DNA of 64,000 nucleotides. It comes from Magnetococcales bacterium WMHbin3 (GTDB taxonomy: Bacteria; Pseudomonadota; Magnetococcia; Magnetococcales; Magnetaquicoccaceae). The position numbers were made by a program, and so were the translations under genes. Under the pieces are notes generated by a model that was not told where the DNA came from, did not search any database, and saw only the letters and a program-made list of their open reading frames with translations. Below are positions 21,054 to 30,453 of the stretch, one piece after another. Every line of letters starts with the position of its first letter. Position 1 is the first letter of the stretch. The stretch is from positions 1-64,000 of the forward strand of contig PDZX01000004.1 in assembly GCA_002753185.1 (NCBI GenBank), read 5' to 3'.

Positions 21054-21989
21054 TTATCCGGTTTCCGTGGGATAGGCGGCGGCCAGCAGGCGATCCGCGC
21101 CCATGGCCAGGAGTTCCCTGGCCAGGTCGCGGCCCAGACGTTCCGGGTCCTTGGGGGAGCCGAGTTTTTCTTGCGTCAGCAGCTCGCGGCCGTCCACCGA
21201 GCCGACCCGGCCCAGCAGGCGCAGGCCATCCCCGCGCCAGACGGCATGGCCGGCGATGGGGACCTGGCATCCCCCCTCAAGCTCACGCAAAAAGGCCCGT
21301 TCGGCGGCCACGGCGATGCGCGAGACTTCATGGTCCAGGGGCGCCAGCAGTTGGTTGGTCTCCTCGTCGTCCAAACGCGACTCGATCCCCACCGCGCCCT
21401 GGCCATTGGCCGGAATCATCACCTCCGGATCGAAATAGTGTACCACGCGTTCGGTCATCCCCAGCCGCTTGACCCCGGCGGCAGCCAGCACGATGGCGTC
21501 GAACTCCCCGGCCTCCAGCTTGGCGATGCGGGTGTTGACGTTGCCCCGCAGTGGAAAGATCTCCAGATCGGATCGCAAATGCCACAACTGGCTTTGTCGG
21601 CGCAGCGAGGAGGAACCGACCTTCGCCCCGTGCGGCAGCTCCTCCAGGCTGTGATAACGAACCGAAAGCAGCACGTCCCTGGGGTCCTCCCGTTCCAGGA
21701 CCACCGCCAGGCCCAACCCCTCCGGGAACTCCGCCGGCACATCCTTCATGGAGTGGACCGCCAGATCCACCCGCCCGTCCAGCAGGGCCTCCTCCAGCTC
21801 CTTGACGAACAGTCCCTTGCCCCCCACCTTGGCCAGCGGCACATCCAGGATGATGTCCCCACGAGTCTTGATGATGACCAGCTCCACGCTCAAACCGGGG
21901 TTGGTCCGCTCCAGCAGGGTTTGCGCCCAGCGCGCCTGCCACAGGGCCAGGGCGCTGCCACGGGTGCCGATCTTCAAATGTGTTTTCAT
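21054..21989 (-). CDS. hemC: Hydroxymethylbilane synthase (porphobilinogen deaminase)
   Basis: 311-residue enzyme that polymerises four porphobilinogen units on a dipyrromethane cofactor. Signature segments are KIGTRGSALALWQARW, GGKGLFVKELEEALL, DLAVHSMKDVP, GSSSLRRQSQL and the cofactor cysteine in ELEGGCQVPIAGHAV. ATG 21989 gives a standard length; the frame is open to 22064 but the added residues are not conserved-looking. rqlH starts 1 base after its stop, so the accessory pair is transcribed from the hemC promoter. hemD, the usual next gene, is 6.2 kb further on. Confidence 0.96.
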   Translation of the reverse strand: MKTHLKIGTRGSALALWQARWAQTLLERTNPGLSVELVIIKTRGDIILDVPLAKVGGKGLFVKELEEALLDGRVDLAVHSMKDVPAEFPEGLGLAVVLEREDPRDVLLSVRYHSLEELPHGAKVGSSSLRRQSQLWHLRSDLEIFPLRGNVNTRIAKLEAGEFDAIVLAAAGVKRLGMTERVVHYFDPEVMIPANGQGAVGIESRLDDEETNQLLAPLDHEVSRIAVAAERAFLRELEGGCQVPIAGHAVWRGDGLRLLGRVGSVDGRELLTQEKLGSPKDPERLGRDLARELLAMGADRLLAAAYPTETG

Positions 21990-22191
21990 TTTTTTACCAG
22001 TTGCAAAGAAGGCGTCAATGCCGGGTTGGTCTCTTTTTTGAGCCTGCGGGAAATGATGGCCCAATCAGACCCCCTTTTCAATGCCGATCGTGTGCGAATT
22101 TTTCATGGCAACCGCTTTTTTGTTTTGCGATACTTGGCGCATCGCAAACGTCCGGCATGGATACGCCGCATGCGCCAAGGGAGCGCCCTTC

Positions 22192-22431
22192 ATGAATGAA
22201 CCAGCAACATTGGCCGGGCAAGAGACGCCGCAAAGGGGACCGTCACGCTTCCCGTTGCGCGCGGAAATTGGACAAAGCGAGTGTGAAAAGTCTTGGAATG
22301 AATGGTTTGCGTTACTCCATTCCATCGATGTTCCTGAAGATTTCATGGAAGCGCGTCCGATGAATGTCGTCTCGCGGGAGTGTGGGATGTTTGACGAGGT
22401 TCCCACACGCAACGGCAAGCATGGCGTATGA
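22192..22431 (+). CDS. vapB: VapB-like antitoxin, divergent
   Basis: 79-residue product preceding the PIN toxin. Its C-terminal part (VPEDFMEARPMNVVSRECGM) resembles the toxin-wrapping tail of AbrB-type VapB antitoxins, but the N-terminal DNA-binding strand pattern is weak. AGGGAG lies 10 bases before ATG 22192; in-frame upstream ATG codons (22171, 22081) are possible. Its TGA overlaps the vapC ATG (ATGA). The identity is inferred mainly from position and the C-terminal motif. Confidence 0.6.
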   Translation: MNEPATLAGQETPQRGPSRFPLRAEIGQSECEKSWNEWFALLHSIDVPEDFMEARPMNVVSRECGMFDEVPTRNGKHGV

Positions 22432-22835
22432 TCATGCTTCATATGTTGGATACCGATACGGTCAGCTACCTCCTCAAGAAAAAATCTCCTGCCTTGGAGC
22501 AGAGGTTGTTTGCTTTCGAGCCGTCACAGCTATGCATCTCGGTCATGACCCTGGCCGAGTTGCGGTATGGTCTGAAACGATTGCCACGAGATCATCGTTT
22601 GCATTCTGCGGTAGAATATTTCTTAAAAATGATTCGTGTATTATCGTGGGGTGCGGAGGCAACGGACTGGTATGCCGAGATTCGTTATCAACTTGTCACG
22701 CATGGTCAACCAATCGGAGAATTGGACATGATGATTGCCGCCCATGCATTATCTGTTGATGCGGTATTGGTTACTAATAATATAAACCATTTCCAGCGTA
22801 TCGGATCTCCTCTCCGATTGGAGAATTGGACCTGA
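22428..22835 (+). CDS. vapC: VapC-type PIN-domain ribonuclease toxin
   Basis: 135-residue PIN domain. The acidic active-site residues are visible in MLDTDTVSYLL (first Asp), TLAELRYGL (Glu), GELDMMIAAHAL (Asp) and LVTNNINHFQRI (last motif). VapC toxins cleave tRNA or rRNA and are held by VapB. A second ATG at 22434 could be used. The cassette lies between divergent hemC and tsaD and ends 4 bases before tsaD, so readthrough into tsaD is likely. The antitoxin is divergent but the toxin appears intact. Confidence 0.9.
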   Translation: MIMLHMLDTDTVSYLLKKKSPALEQRLFAFEPSQLCISVMTLAELRYGLKRLPRDHRLHSAVEYFLKMIRVLSWGAEATDWYAEIRYQLVTHGQPIGELDMMIAAHALSVDAVLVTNNINHFQRIGSPLRLENWT

Positions 22836-22839
22836 CCTC

Positions 22840-23889
22840 ATGGCGGACAAGAGCATGCTGGCATTGGGCATAGAAAGCAGTTGCGACGAAACCGCCGCCG
22901 CCGTGGTGGAACTCCCCGGGCGGATCCTGTCGAACGTGGTGCATGGCCAGGTGGAGGTGCATGAACGCTACGGAGGCGTGGTGCCGGAACTGGCCAGTCG
23001 CGCCCACGCGCGCCATGTCCAGCCGGTGATTGCGGCGGCGTTGACACAGGCCGGCGTGACGCCTGGCGACCTGGACTGCGTCGCGGTCACCATCGGTCCG
23101 GGCCTGATCGGCGGGCTGCTGACCGGTTTGGCGGCGGCCAAGGGGTTTGCCCTGGGGGCGGGTCTGCCTCTGGTGGGGGTGCATCACATGGAAGGCCATC
23201 TGCTCAGTCCGTTCCTGGATGCGGGGCAGCCGGGGTTCGATTTCCCCTTCGTGGCCCTGCTGGTCTCCGGGGGGCATACCCTGCTCTTGCATGCCAGGGC
23301 CTTCGGGGAGTATCTTCCCCTGGGCCAGACCCGCGACGACGCGGTGGGCGAGGCGTTCGACAAGGGCGCCCGCCTGTTGGGGCTGGGTTATCCCGGCGGA
23401 CCGGCCATCGCCCGTCTCGCCGAGGGGGGCGATCCGGCGGCGGTCCACTTTCCCCGCGCCCTGCCGGAAAAAAAGGAACTCGATTTCTCCTTTTCCGGTC
23501 TCAAGACCGCCCTGCGAACCTTCCTGGCGCGGCATCCGCAAGGCGGCATCCCTCCACGGGACGTGGCGGCCTCCTATCAGGAAGCGATCGTGGATGTCCT
23601 GACGAGCAAGTCCCTGGCCGCCTGCCGCGCGGTTGGGGAGCGGCGTCTGGTGGTGGCGGGAGGGGTGGGCGCCAATACAAGGCTGCGCGAGGTCATCCGC
23701 GCGCGGGCGGCAGGGGCCGGAATCGAGGTCTGCTTTCCCTCGCTGGCCCTGTGTACGGATAACGGGGCGATGATCGCCCTGGCGGGTTTGCGGCGCTGGC
23801 GGGCCGGGGAGCGCGGCGGCGTGGAACTCGATGCCCTGGCGCGCTGGCCCGTGGAACGATTGCTTCGGGAGAAACAACCAAATGCATGA
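22840..23889 (+). CDS. tsaD: tRNA threonylcarbamoyladenosine transferase subunit
   Basis: 349-residue TsaD (Kae1/Gcp), catalytic component of the TsaBDE complex that puts threonylcarbamoyl on A37 of ANN-decoding tRNAs. Motifs: GIESSCDETAAAVV at the N terminus, metal-binding SRAHARHV, TIGPGLIGGLL, HHMEGHLLSP, LLVSGGHTLLLH, GEAFDKGARLLGLGYPGGP. Length is normal. The stop overlaps the gpsA start by 8 bases (ATGCATGA), giving a tsaD-gpsA-rimB-rimK coupled run. Confidence 0.97.
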   Translation: MADKSMLALGIESSCDETAAAVVELPGRILSNVVHGQVEVHERYGGVVPELASRAHARHVQPVIAAALTQAGVTPGDLDCVAVTIGPGLIGGLLTGLAAAKGFALGAGLPLVGVHHMEGHLLSPFLDAGQPGFDFPFVALLVSGGHTLLLHARAFGEYLPLGQTRDDAVGEAFDKGARLLGLGYPGGPAIARLAEGGDPAAVHFPRALPEKKELDFSFSGLKTALRTFLARHPQGGIPPRDVAASYQEAIVDVLTSKSLAACRAVGERRLVVAGGVGANTRLREVIRARAAGAGIEVCFPSLALCTDNGAMIALAGLRRWRAGERGGVELDALARWPVERLLREKQPNA

Positions 23890-24916
23890 TCTTGAATCCA
23901 TGCCGGACGTCGCGGTCATCGGCGCCGGGTCGTGGGGCACGGCCTTGGCCAGCGTCCTGGCCGACCGGCTGCCCCGCGTCACCTTGTGGTGCCGCGAGAC
24001 CGAGGTGGCCACGGGCATCAACCGCAACCGGCACAACCCCCTGTTCCAGTCGGAATTCCTGCTCCCGGCCAACATCGAGGCCTCCACGGATCTGATCGCC
24101 ACCGCCGCCCGCAATTCGATCCTGATCATGGTGGCGCCCACCCAGTTCACACGGGCGGTGTTGAACGCCATCCGGGAGTTCGTGACCCCCGCGACCCTGT
24201 TCGTCTCCGCCAGCAAGGGGGTCGAGGCCGATTCCATGACCCTGCTGTCCGACCTCTATGTCCAGGTGTTCGGGGAAGAGGTGCGGTCGCGTTGCTGTTT
24301 TCTCTCCGGTCCCTCGTTCGCGCGGGATGTCCTAAGCCGCCTGCCCGCCGCCGTGGCGGTGGCCGGCAGCGATCCGGCCAACGTGGAACGGGTGCGGGAG
24401 CTGTTTCACACCGGTTATTTCCGCACCTACTCCAGCGACGACGTGGTGGGTCTGGAGTTGGGAGGCGCCCTGAAGAACGTCTACGCCCTGGCCGCCGGGA
24501 TCTGCGACGGTCTGGGGCTGGGTCACAGCGCCCGTGCCGCCCTCCTCACGCGGGGCTTGAGCGAGATGATCCGGCTCGGCGTGGTCATGGGGGCCAGGGT
24601 CGAGACCTTCGCGGGTCTTTCCGGCATGGGCGATCTGTTGCTGACCGCCACCTCCACGTTGTCGCGCAACCATACCGTCGGCCGGCGCCTGGGCGCTGGC
24701 GAATCCCTGGAGGAGATCCAGAGCGACAGCCGCGAGATCGCCGAGGGGGTGATGACCGTGCAGGGGGTCGTGCGCCTGGCCGCCGAACGGGGGATCGACA
24801 TGCCCATCGCAGTGGCGGTGCATGACATCCTCCATGCTGGCCTCGCCCCGCTGGATGCCGTGCGCGGCTTGATGGAACGGGAGCCGAAGCCGGAAACCTT
24901 TCCGGGTGACCGGTGA
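23882..24916 (+). CDS. gpsA: Glycerol-3-phosphate dehydrogenase [NAD(P)+]
   Basis: 344-residue GpsA, which reduces dihydroxyacetone phosphate to sn-glycerol-3-phosphate for phospholipid synthesis. The Rossmann loop is VAVIGAGSWGTALA (about 8-21); other motifs are FVSASKGVE, FLSGPSFA and the catalytic lysine region ELGGALKNVYALAAGICDGL. ATG 23882 is supported by GGGAGA upstream; ATG 23900 is a possible shorter start. The stop overlaps the next GTG (GTGA). Confidence 0.96.
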   Translation: MHDLESMPDVAVIGAGSWGTALASVLADRLPRVTLWCRETEVATGINRNRHNPLFQSEFLLPANIEASTDLIATAARNSILIMVAPTQFTRAVLNAIREFVTPATLFVSASKGVEADSMTLLSDLYVQVFGEEVRSRCCFLSGPSFARDVLSRLPAAVAVAGSDPANVERVRELFHTGYFRTYSSDDVVGLELGGALKNVYALAAGICDGLGLGHSARAALLTRGLSEMIRLGVVMGARVETFAGLSGMGDLLLTATSTLSRNHTVGRRLGAGESLEEIQSDSREIAEGVMTVQGVVRLAAERGIDMPIAVAVHDILHAGLAPLDAVRGLMEREPKPETFPGDR

Positions 24917-25386
24917 GCGTGCGCGGCGGCTCCGCTTGCGAGGGGGAATCGCTGGTGGCGGGGTGGCGGGAGTGGGTGGCGCTGCCCGACCTGGGCGTGG
25001 CCCGCATCAAGGCCAAGCTCGACACCGGCGCCAGGACCTCGGCCCTGCATGCCCTGGAGCCGAAGGTATTCGTCCGGGGCGGGGTGCGGCGCGTGCGTTT
25101 CCGGCTCCATCCGGAGCAGCGGCACGGCCACCCGGAGATCCTCTGTGAGGCCCCCCTGGTGGACCGGCGGCTGGTGGTCAATTCCGGGGGCAAGCCGGAG
25201 CGGCGGCTGGTGATCCTGACCCGTCTCGTGCTGGCCGGTTGTGTCTTTCCGGTGGAGATCACCCTCACCAACCGCGCCCCCATGGGATTCCGCATGTTGA
25301 TGGGACGCACCGCCATTCGCAAGTGGGGCCTGGTGGATCCCGGACGTTCGTTTCTCCTCTCGGCAGGCATTGCGGAGCTTCCATGA
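24913..25386 (+). CDS. rimB: Retropepsin-like protease, RimB type
   Basis: 157-residue protein of the small 'ATP-dependent zinc protease' family, which has a retropepsin-like fold. The catalytic aspartate motif is [15 protein letters not shown] (about 34-48) and the flap/partner region is [20 protein letters not shown] near the C terminus. In Pseudomonas, RimB is encoded beside RimK and trims the poly-glutamate tails RimK adds to ribosomal protein S6. The same adjacency, with ATGA overlap to the rimK gene, supports that role here. It starts at GTG 24913 overlapping the gpsA stop. Confidence 0.8.
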   Translation: MSVRGGSACEGESLVAGWREWVALPDLGVARIKAKLDTGARTSALHALEPKVFVRGGVRRVRFRLHPEQRHGHPEILCEAPLVDRRLVVNSGGKPERRLVILTRLVLAGCVFPVEITLTNRAPMGFRMLMGRTAIRKWGLVDPGRSFLLSAGIAELP

Positions 25387-26333
25387 GAATCGCCATTCTG
25401 GCCAGAAATCCCGATCTCTATTCCCACAAGCGTCTGGTGGAGGCGGCGCGGGCGCGGGAACACGACATCGAGATCATCGACACCCTGAAGATCTACATGA
25501 GCATCGCCTCCAATCAGCCTCAGCTCCGTTACGCGGGCCGGGACCTGATCGGCTTCGACGCCGTGATCCCCAGGATCGGCGCCTCGATCACCTTTTATGG
25601 CCTGGCGGTGCTGAATCAGTTCGAGATGATGGGGGTGTTGCCCCTCAACAGCAGCGAGTCCATCGCCAGGGCGCGCGACAAGCTGCGTTGCATGCAGCAC
25701 CTCTCCCGTGCCGGGATCGGTCTGCCGGTGACCAACTTCGCCCATGCCACCCAGTTCACCGACGACCTGATCCGCATGGCCGGCGGCGCGCCGGTGGTCA
25801 TCAAGCTGCTGGAGGGGACGCAAGGGATCGGCGTGGTCCTGGCCGAGACCCACCGTTCCGCCAAGAGCATGATCGAGGCCTTTCGCGGCATGGACGCCAA
25901 CATCCTGGTCCAGGAGTACATCGAGGAGGCCGGTTCCTCGGACCTGCGCTGCCTGGTGATCGGCGAACGGGTGGTGGCCGCGATGCTGCGGCAGGGCAAT
26001 GACGCCGATTTCCGTTCCAACCTGCACCGGGGGGGAGAGGCCCGCCCGACCCGCATCACCCCTCAGGAGCGTCAGACGGCGGTGCGTTCCGCCCGCCTGC
26101 TGGGCCTGAACGTGGCGGGCGTGGACATGCTGCGCTCCAGGCGCGGACCCCTGGTCATGGAGGTCAACTCCTCCCCTGGCTTCGAGGGGCTGGAAAAGGC
26201 CACTGGAACGGATGTTGCAGGCAAGATCATCCGGTTTCTGGAGGCCATGCACCACAAGAAAAATGCCAGGTCGTCGCAACGCTCGTCGAACACGGGAGGG
26301 GGATATGTCGCAAACGGGGAAAATCGCGGGTGA
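25383..26333 (+). CDS. rimK: Ribosomal protein S6--L-glutamate ligase
   Basis: 316-residue ATP-grasp ligase that adds glutamates to the C terminus of ribosomal protein S6. The N terminus [18 protein letters not shown] is RimK-typical; the ATP-grasp core shows [50 protein letters not shown] and [14 protein letters not shown]. It has a short basic C-terminal tail beyond the fold. Coupled to the rimB-like gene by ATGA; its 3' end overlaps the transporter start by 29 bases. Confidence 0.93.
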   Translation: MRIAILARNPDLYSHKRLVEAARAREHDIEIIDTLKIYMSIASNQPQLRYAGRDLIGFDAVIPRIGASITFYGLAVLNQFEMMGVLPLNSSESIARARDKLRCMQHLSRAGIGLPVTNFAHATQFTDDLIRMAGGAPVVIKLLEGTQGIGVVLAETHRSAKSMIEAFRGMDANILVQEYIEEAGSSDLRCLVIGERVVAAMLRQGNDADFRSNLHRGGEARPTRITPQERQTAVRSARLLGLNVAGVDMLRSRRGPLVMEVNSSPGFEGLEKATGTDVAGKIIRFLEAMHHKKNARSSQRSSNTGGGYVANGENRG

Positions 26334-28521
26334 CATCTGGGGGGGATTGGCCGCCATGCTGGTGGCCCTGCCTTCCGCCATTGCCTTCGGGGTGGTCAGT
26401 TTCACCCCCCTGGGTTCCGCCTGGCTGGGCATCGGGGCCATGGCCGGGGTAATGGGGACCGTGGTGCTGGGACTGGTCGCCGCCGTGGTGGGGGGCGCCC
26501 CGCGGCTGATCACCGCGCCCTGCGCTCCGGCTGCCGCCGTGCTCTCCGCCCTCACCCTGAGCCTGATCGCCGGCAAGGATGGTCACGCCCCCATCGCCCC
26601 GGAACAGATTCTTTTGTTATTGGCGGTGGTGGGGTTGCTCTCCGGCGGGCTGCAGGTGCTCTTCGGCCTGCTCGGCGGGGGCAAGGTGATCAAGTTCATC
26701 CCCTATCCCGTGGTCTCCGGTTACCTGAGCGGGGTGGGGATGCTGATCTTCCTGAGCCAGGTGCCCAAGCTCCTCGGCTGGCCCAAGGGGACCGATCCCT
26801 GGCAGGGGTTGACCGACCCCGCGCTGTGGCAGTGGACCGGCATCGTGGTCGGCCTGGTGACCATCGTAGGCACCGTCCTGGCCCCGCGTCTCACCAAGGT
26901 CGTCCCGGCCCCCATCGTCGGCCTGCTGGCCGGCGTGGGGAGTTATTTCCTCCTGGGGATCAACCATCCGGAGTTGCTGCAACTGGCCAACAACAAGCTG
27001 CTCATCGGTCCCATCGATGTCGATTTCGGCGCCATTGCCGTGGGCATGCAAAACCGTTGGCAGGCCATGGGTCAAATGAGCATGGCCGATGTGGCGGCGA
27101 TTCTCGTCCCCACCGCCACCCTTGCCGTGCTGCTCTCCATCGATACCCTGAAAACGTGTGTCGTGGTGGATGCCCTCACCCGTTCGCGCCACGACTCCAA
27201 TCGCACCCTCATCGGCCAGGGGGTGAGCAACATGCTCTCCGCCGTGGTGGGCGGCATGCCGGGGGCCGGCACCATGGGCGCCACCCTGATGAGCGTCAAC
27301 AGCGGCGGGCAGACCCGTTTGTCCGGTTTTCTGGAGGGGGGGTTCTCCCTGGTGGTGTTGGCCCTTTTCGCCAGCCTCATCGGTTGGGTTCCCATCGCCG
27401 CCCTGGCCGGCATCCTGATGGTGGTGGCCTACCGCATGTTCGACTGGCACAGCTTCACCCTGCTCAAGCAGCGCTCCACGGTGTTGGATTTCTTCGTCAT
27501 CCTGGCCGTGGTGGTGGTGGCGGTGAAGTTCAATCTCATCGCCGCCGCCGGGGCCGGTATCGGTTTCGCGGTGGTGCTCTTTTTGCGCGACCAGGTGCGC
27601 ACCTCGGTGGTGCGCCGTCGTCGCGACGGTTCGGCGATCTCCTCCAAGCGCAGCCGCGTCAACGAGGAGAAGGAGATCCTGGCCGCCACCGGTCAGGCCA
27701 GCACCATCGTCGAGTTGCAGGGCAATCTCTTTTTCGGCACCACCGACCAGCTCTTCACCACCCTGGAGACCGCGCTCAAGACCTGCCGGTTCCTGGTGCT
27801 GGACATGCGCAACGTGCAATCGGTGGACTTCACCGCCATCCGCATGCTCACCCAGATCGCCGCCATCCTGCGGGACCGTGGCGCGCAACTGTTCTTCAGC
27901 GATCTGCCCGCCAGCCTGCCGGGTGGCGGCAACCTCAATACCTATTTCGAGCAGACCGGCCTGCTGGCCCATGCCGACAACATCCAGGTCTTTTCCGACC
28001 TCGATGCCGCCATGGAGTGGATCGAGGACCGCCTGATCGAGGAGCATCTCGAGGCGCGCAACGGGGAGGAAAAACCCCTGGCCCTGGAGGAGATCCCATT
28101 GGTGAAAAAAATGCTGGACGACCAGCACAACTCCCTTCTGGCCTCCGCCGTGGACGAGAAGCACCTGCACAAGGGGCAGAGGCTCTTCTCATTGGGGGAT
28201 GCCGGGGACGAACTCTATCTGGTGCGCCGGGGGCAGGTGCGCATGCTGCTGCCCCTGCAGGGCGGCAAGAACATGACCCTGGCCGTCTTCGGGCGCGGGA
28301 ATTTCTTTGGCGACATGGCCTTTCTGGACAAGGGGTCGCGTTCTTCCGACGCGGTGGCGGATGTGCCCACCGATCTTTATGTCCTCTCCCGCCGCCGTTT
28401 CGACGAGGTGGTCAAGGTCCATCCCGAATTGGGCAACCGCTTTTTTGCCCGTCTGGCCCGTGCCCTCTCGCACCGGCTGCGCTTCACCAATACCGAGCTG
28501 ATGGCCCTCAAGGAGGGGTGA
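26305..28521 (+). CDS. SulP-family anion transporter with STAS and cyclic-nucleotide-binding domains
   Basis: 738-residue inner-membrane protein. Residues about 1-440 form the SulP transporter core with roughly 11-12 hydrophobic segments ([40 protein letters not shown]). About 465-565 is a STAS domain ([34 protein letters not shown]). About 610-735 is a cNMP-binding domain of CAP type ([36 protein letters not shown]). SulP members carry sulfate, bicarbonate or dicarboxylates; substrate cannot be told here. The cNMP domain suggests gating by cAMP or a related nucleotide, though the arginine of the phosphate cassette is not obvious. GGGAGGGGG before the ATG supports the start inside rimK. Confidence 0.9.
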   Translation: MSQTGKIAGDIWGGLAAMLVALPSAIAFGVVSFTPLGSAWLGIGAMAGVMGTVVLGLVAAVVGGAPRLITAPCAPAAAVLSALTLSLIAGKDGHAPIAPEQILLLLAVVGLLSGGLQVLFGLLGGGKVIKFIPYPVVSGYLSGVGMLIFLSQVPKLLGWPKGTDPWQGLTDPALWQWTGIVVGLVTIVGTVLAPRLTKVVPAPIVGLLAGVGSYFLLGINHPELLQLANNKLLIGPIDVDFGAIAVGMQNRWQAMGQMSMADVAAILVPTATLAVLLSIDTLKTCVVVDALTRSRHDSNRTLIGQGVSNMLSAVVGGMPGAGTMGATLMSVNSGGQTRLSGFLEGGFSLVVLALFASLIGWVPIAALAGILMVVAYRMFDWHSFTLLKQRSTVLDFFVILAVVVVAVKFNLIAAAGAGIGFAVVLFLRDQVRTSVVRRRRDGSAISSKRSRVNEEKEILAATGQASTIVELQGNLFFGTTDQLFTTLETALKTCRFLVLDMRNVQSVDFTAIRMLTQIAAILRDRGAQLFFSDLPASLPGGGNLNTYFEQTGLLAHADNIQVFSDLDAAMEWIEDRLIEEHLEARNGEEKPLALEEIPLVKKMLDDQHNSLLASAVDEKHLHKGQRLFSLGDAGDELYLVRRGQVRMLLPLQGGKNMTLAVFGRGNFFGDMAFLDKGSRSSDAVADVPTDLYVLSRRRFDEVVKVHPELGNRFFARLARALSHRLRFTNTELMALKEG

Positions 28522-28605
28522 AGCGGGTTGTGCATGGCGGCTCTGGTTTCCCGTCGTCGGGTGGGATATGATTCCCCGACAGCGACACCAGGGAAGGAGC
28601 AAGCC

Positions 28606-29211
28606 ATGAAATTCTATTTCGCCAAACCGGATCGCGCGGCCATTGACCGGTTTCTCGCCGCCAAGCGGGAGGCCGGTTTCACCTATGGGGACGTGGGCGC
28701 CTCGCGTTTCGGGCCAGACGGGAATCTGGCCTCCCATGTGGCCGGGCAATACCGCATTCTCCATCACCGGCACTGTCTGGGGCGTGGCGAGGAGACCTTC
28801 CTGCGCGTGCGCGCCGCCTTCGGGCGTTGGCGCATGTACCAGCTCTCCTGGTTGGACGTCTGTTGGCCGGAGACCCCATTGGTCGAGGGGGAGGTGGTGG
28901 CCACCCTGGGACAGGTGATGGGGACTTGGTGGATCAATGTCAACCGGGTGATCTATACCGTGGAGGAGGATGGACCGGTGGCGCGCTTCGGGTTTGCCTA
29001 CGGGACGCTGGATGGCAGTGTCCTGAGCGGCGAGGAGCGGGTGCTGGTGGAGTGGAACCGTCGGGACGACACGGTGTACTATGACCTGTTCTCCTTTTCC
29101 CGCGCCAACCGCTGGATCGCGCGCGCCATGACCTTCTATCTGTGGTTCCTCCAGGAGCGCTTTGCCCGCGAATCGGCGCGCGCCATGGAGCGGATCGCCC
29201 TGGGGCGTTGA
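28606..29211 (+). CDS. DUF1990 family protein
   Basis: 201-residue cytosolic protein of the DUF1990 family. These show a conserved GAS-FGPDGNLASHVAGQYRI-like segment (LGRGEETFLRVRAAFGRW, MYQLSWLDVCWP) and a C-terminal DDTVYYDLFSFSRANRW. The family is about 170-200 residues and of unknown biochemical function. GGAAGGAGC upstream supports ATG 28606. It lies 84 bases after the transporter and overlaps nothing; pit follows 19 bases later. Confidence 0.85.
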   Translation: MKFYFAKPDRAAIDRFLAAKREAGFTYGDVGASRFGPDGNLASHVAGQYRILHHRHCLGRGEETFLRVRAAFGRWRMYQLSWLDVCWPETPLVEGEVVATLGQVMGTWWINVNRVIYTVEEDGPVARFGFAYGTLDGSVLSGEERVLVEWNRRDDTVYYDLFSFSRANRWIARAMTFYLWFLQERFARESARAMERIALGR

Positions 29212-29230
29212 GTCGCGAGGGAGGGGGGGG

Positions 29231-30355
29231 ATGGAATTACTGGCGGGGCAGCCGCTGATGTGGGTGGCCATTGGGGTGGTGTTGTTCTTCGACTACACGA
29301 ATGGTTTTCACGACGCCTCGGACATGACCGCTTCGGTGGTAGGGTGCGGGGCGATGTCGCCTGCCAGGGCGGTGCTGATGGCGTCGTTCTTTACCGCTCT
29401 GGGGCCGTTGCTGGGGGGGACTGCGGTCGCCAATGCCGTGGGCAGGGTGTTGGACCTGACCGGCCTGGACGCGCGTCTGGCCACCATGGTCATCCTGGCC
29501 GGGATTTGCGGGGCCATTTTTTGGAATCTGCTCACCTGGTGGTTCGGCATTCCCTCCTCTTCGTCCCATGCCCTGGTGGGAGGGCTGGTCGGGGCGACGC
29601 TCCTGGCCGCCGGGCAGGGACATGTCATCTGGGGGTTGGAGGCGTTGTCGAGCGGCAGGGGGTTGCTGGGTTTCGCCAAGGTGGTGGCCGCCCTGGTGAT
29701 TTCGCCGCTGGTGGGTTTTTTTGTCGCCATGCTGTCCTATTGGGTGTTGTTTCGCCTGTTGGAAGGGATCAAGCAGCGGATCTGCCGTAAGCGGCGGGCG
29801 CTTTGGATCCGGGAGGGCCGCGCCTTTCGCGCGGGAGACGAGATACCCAACATCAACAAGTGGCTCAAGCGGTCGCAATATCTCACCATTGCCGTGCTCT
29901 CCTTTGCCCACGGGGCCAACGACGCCCAGAAGAGCATGGGGGTGATCGCCTTGCTGTTGCTGCTCAATGGCCAGACCGGCTCCTTCGAGGTCCCGTATTG
30001 GGTGATGCTTTCCTGTTCCCTGGTGATCACCCTGGGGACCCTTTCCGGAGGCTGGCGCATCGTGCGCACCTTGGCGTTCCGGGTTTCCAGGCTGCGTCCG
30101 ATCCATGGCCTGGACGCCCAGCTGGGGGCGGGCCTGGTGGTTTTCGGGGCGTCGCTGATCGGCCTGCCGGTCTCCACCACCCATGTGGTGAGTTCTTCCA
30201 TCATGGGGGTGGGAGCCGCCGAGAACCTCAAGCGCGTCAAGTGGATCATGGCCCTGCGCATCGTGCTGACCTGGGTGATCACCATCCCCGGCTCCGCGCT
30301 GATCGGCGGGGGAGTGGCCTGGCTGTTGATCCACCCTATCATTCAATCGCCCTGA
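29231..30355 (+). CDS. pit: PiT-family inorganic phosphate transporter
   Basis: 374-residue inner-membrane protein with about ten hydrophobic segments and the duplicated PiT signature. The first copy is FDYTNGFHDASDMTASVV (about 17-34) and the second SFAHGANDAQKSMGVIALL (about 225-243). SSSSHALVGGLVGA and PVSTTHVVSSSIMGVGAA are the internal duplicates. PiT carriers move metal-phosphate with protons or sodium and are low affinity. ATG 29231 after a G-rich ribosome binding site is preferred. No PhoU-like gene accompanies it here. Confidence 0.93.
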   Translation: MELLAGQPLMWVAIGVVLFFDYTNGFHDASDMTASVVGCGAMSPARAVLMASFFTALGPLLGGTAVANAVGRVLDLTGLDARLATMVILAGICGAIFWNLLTWWFGIPSSSSHALVGGLVGATLLAAGQGHVIWGLEALSSGRGLLGFAKVVAALVISPLVGFFVAMLSYWVLFRLLEGIKQRICRKRRALWIREGRAFRAGDEIPNINKWLKRSQYLTIAVLSFAHGANDAQKSMGVIALLLLLNGQTGSFEVPYWVMLSCSLVITLGTLSGGWRIVRTLAFRVSRLRPIHGLDAQLGAGLVVFGASLIGLPVSTTHVVSSSIMGVGAAENLKRVKWIMALRIVLTWVITIPGSALIGGGVAWLLIHPIIQSP

Positions 30356-30453
30356 TCGGCGGATCCGGAACCTGAGGGACTGTACTTCCCGCGCATCATG
30401 TGGCATGATGTATCACATTGCGCGCCCACGTTTCCTTACAGGAGGAACCGTCC

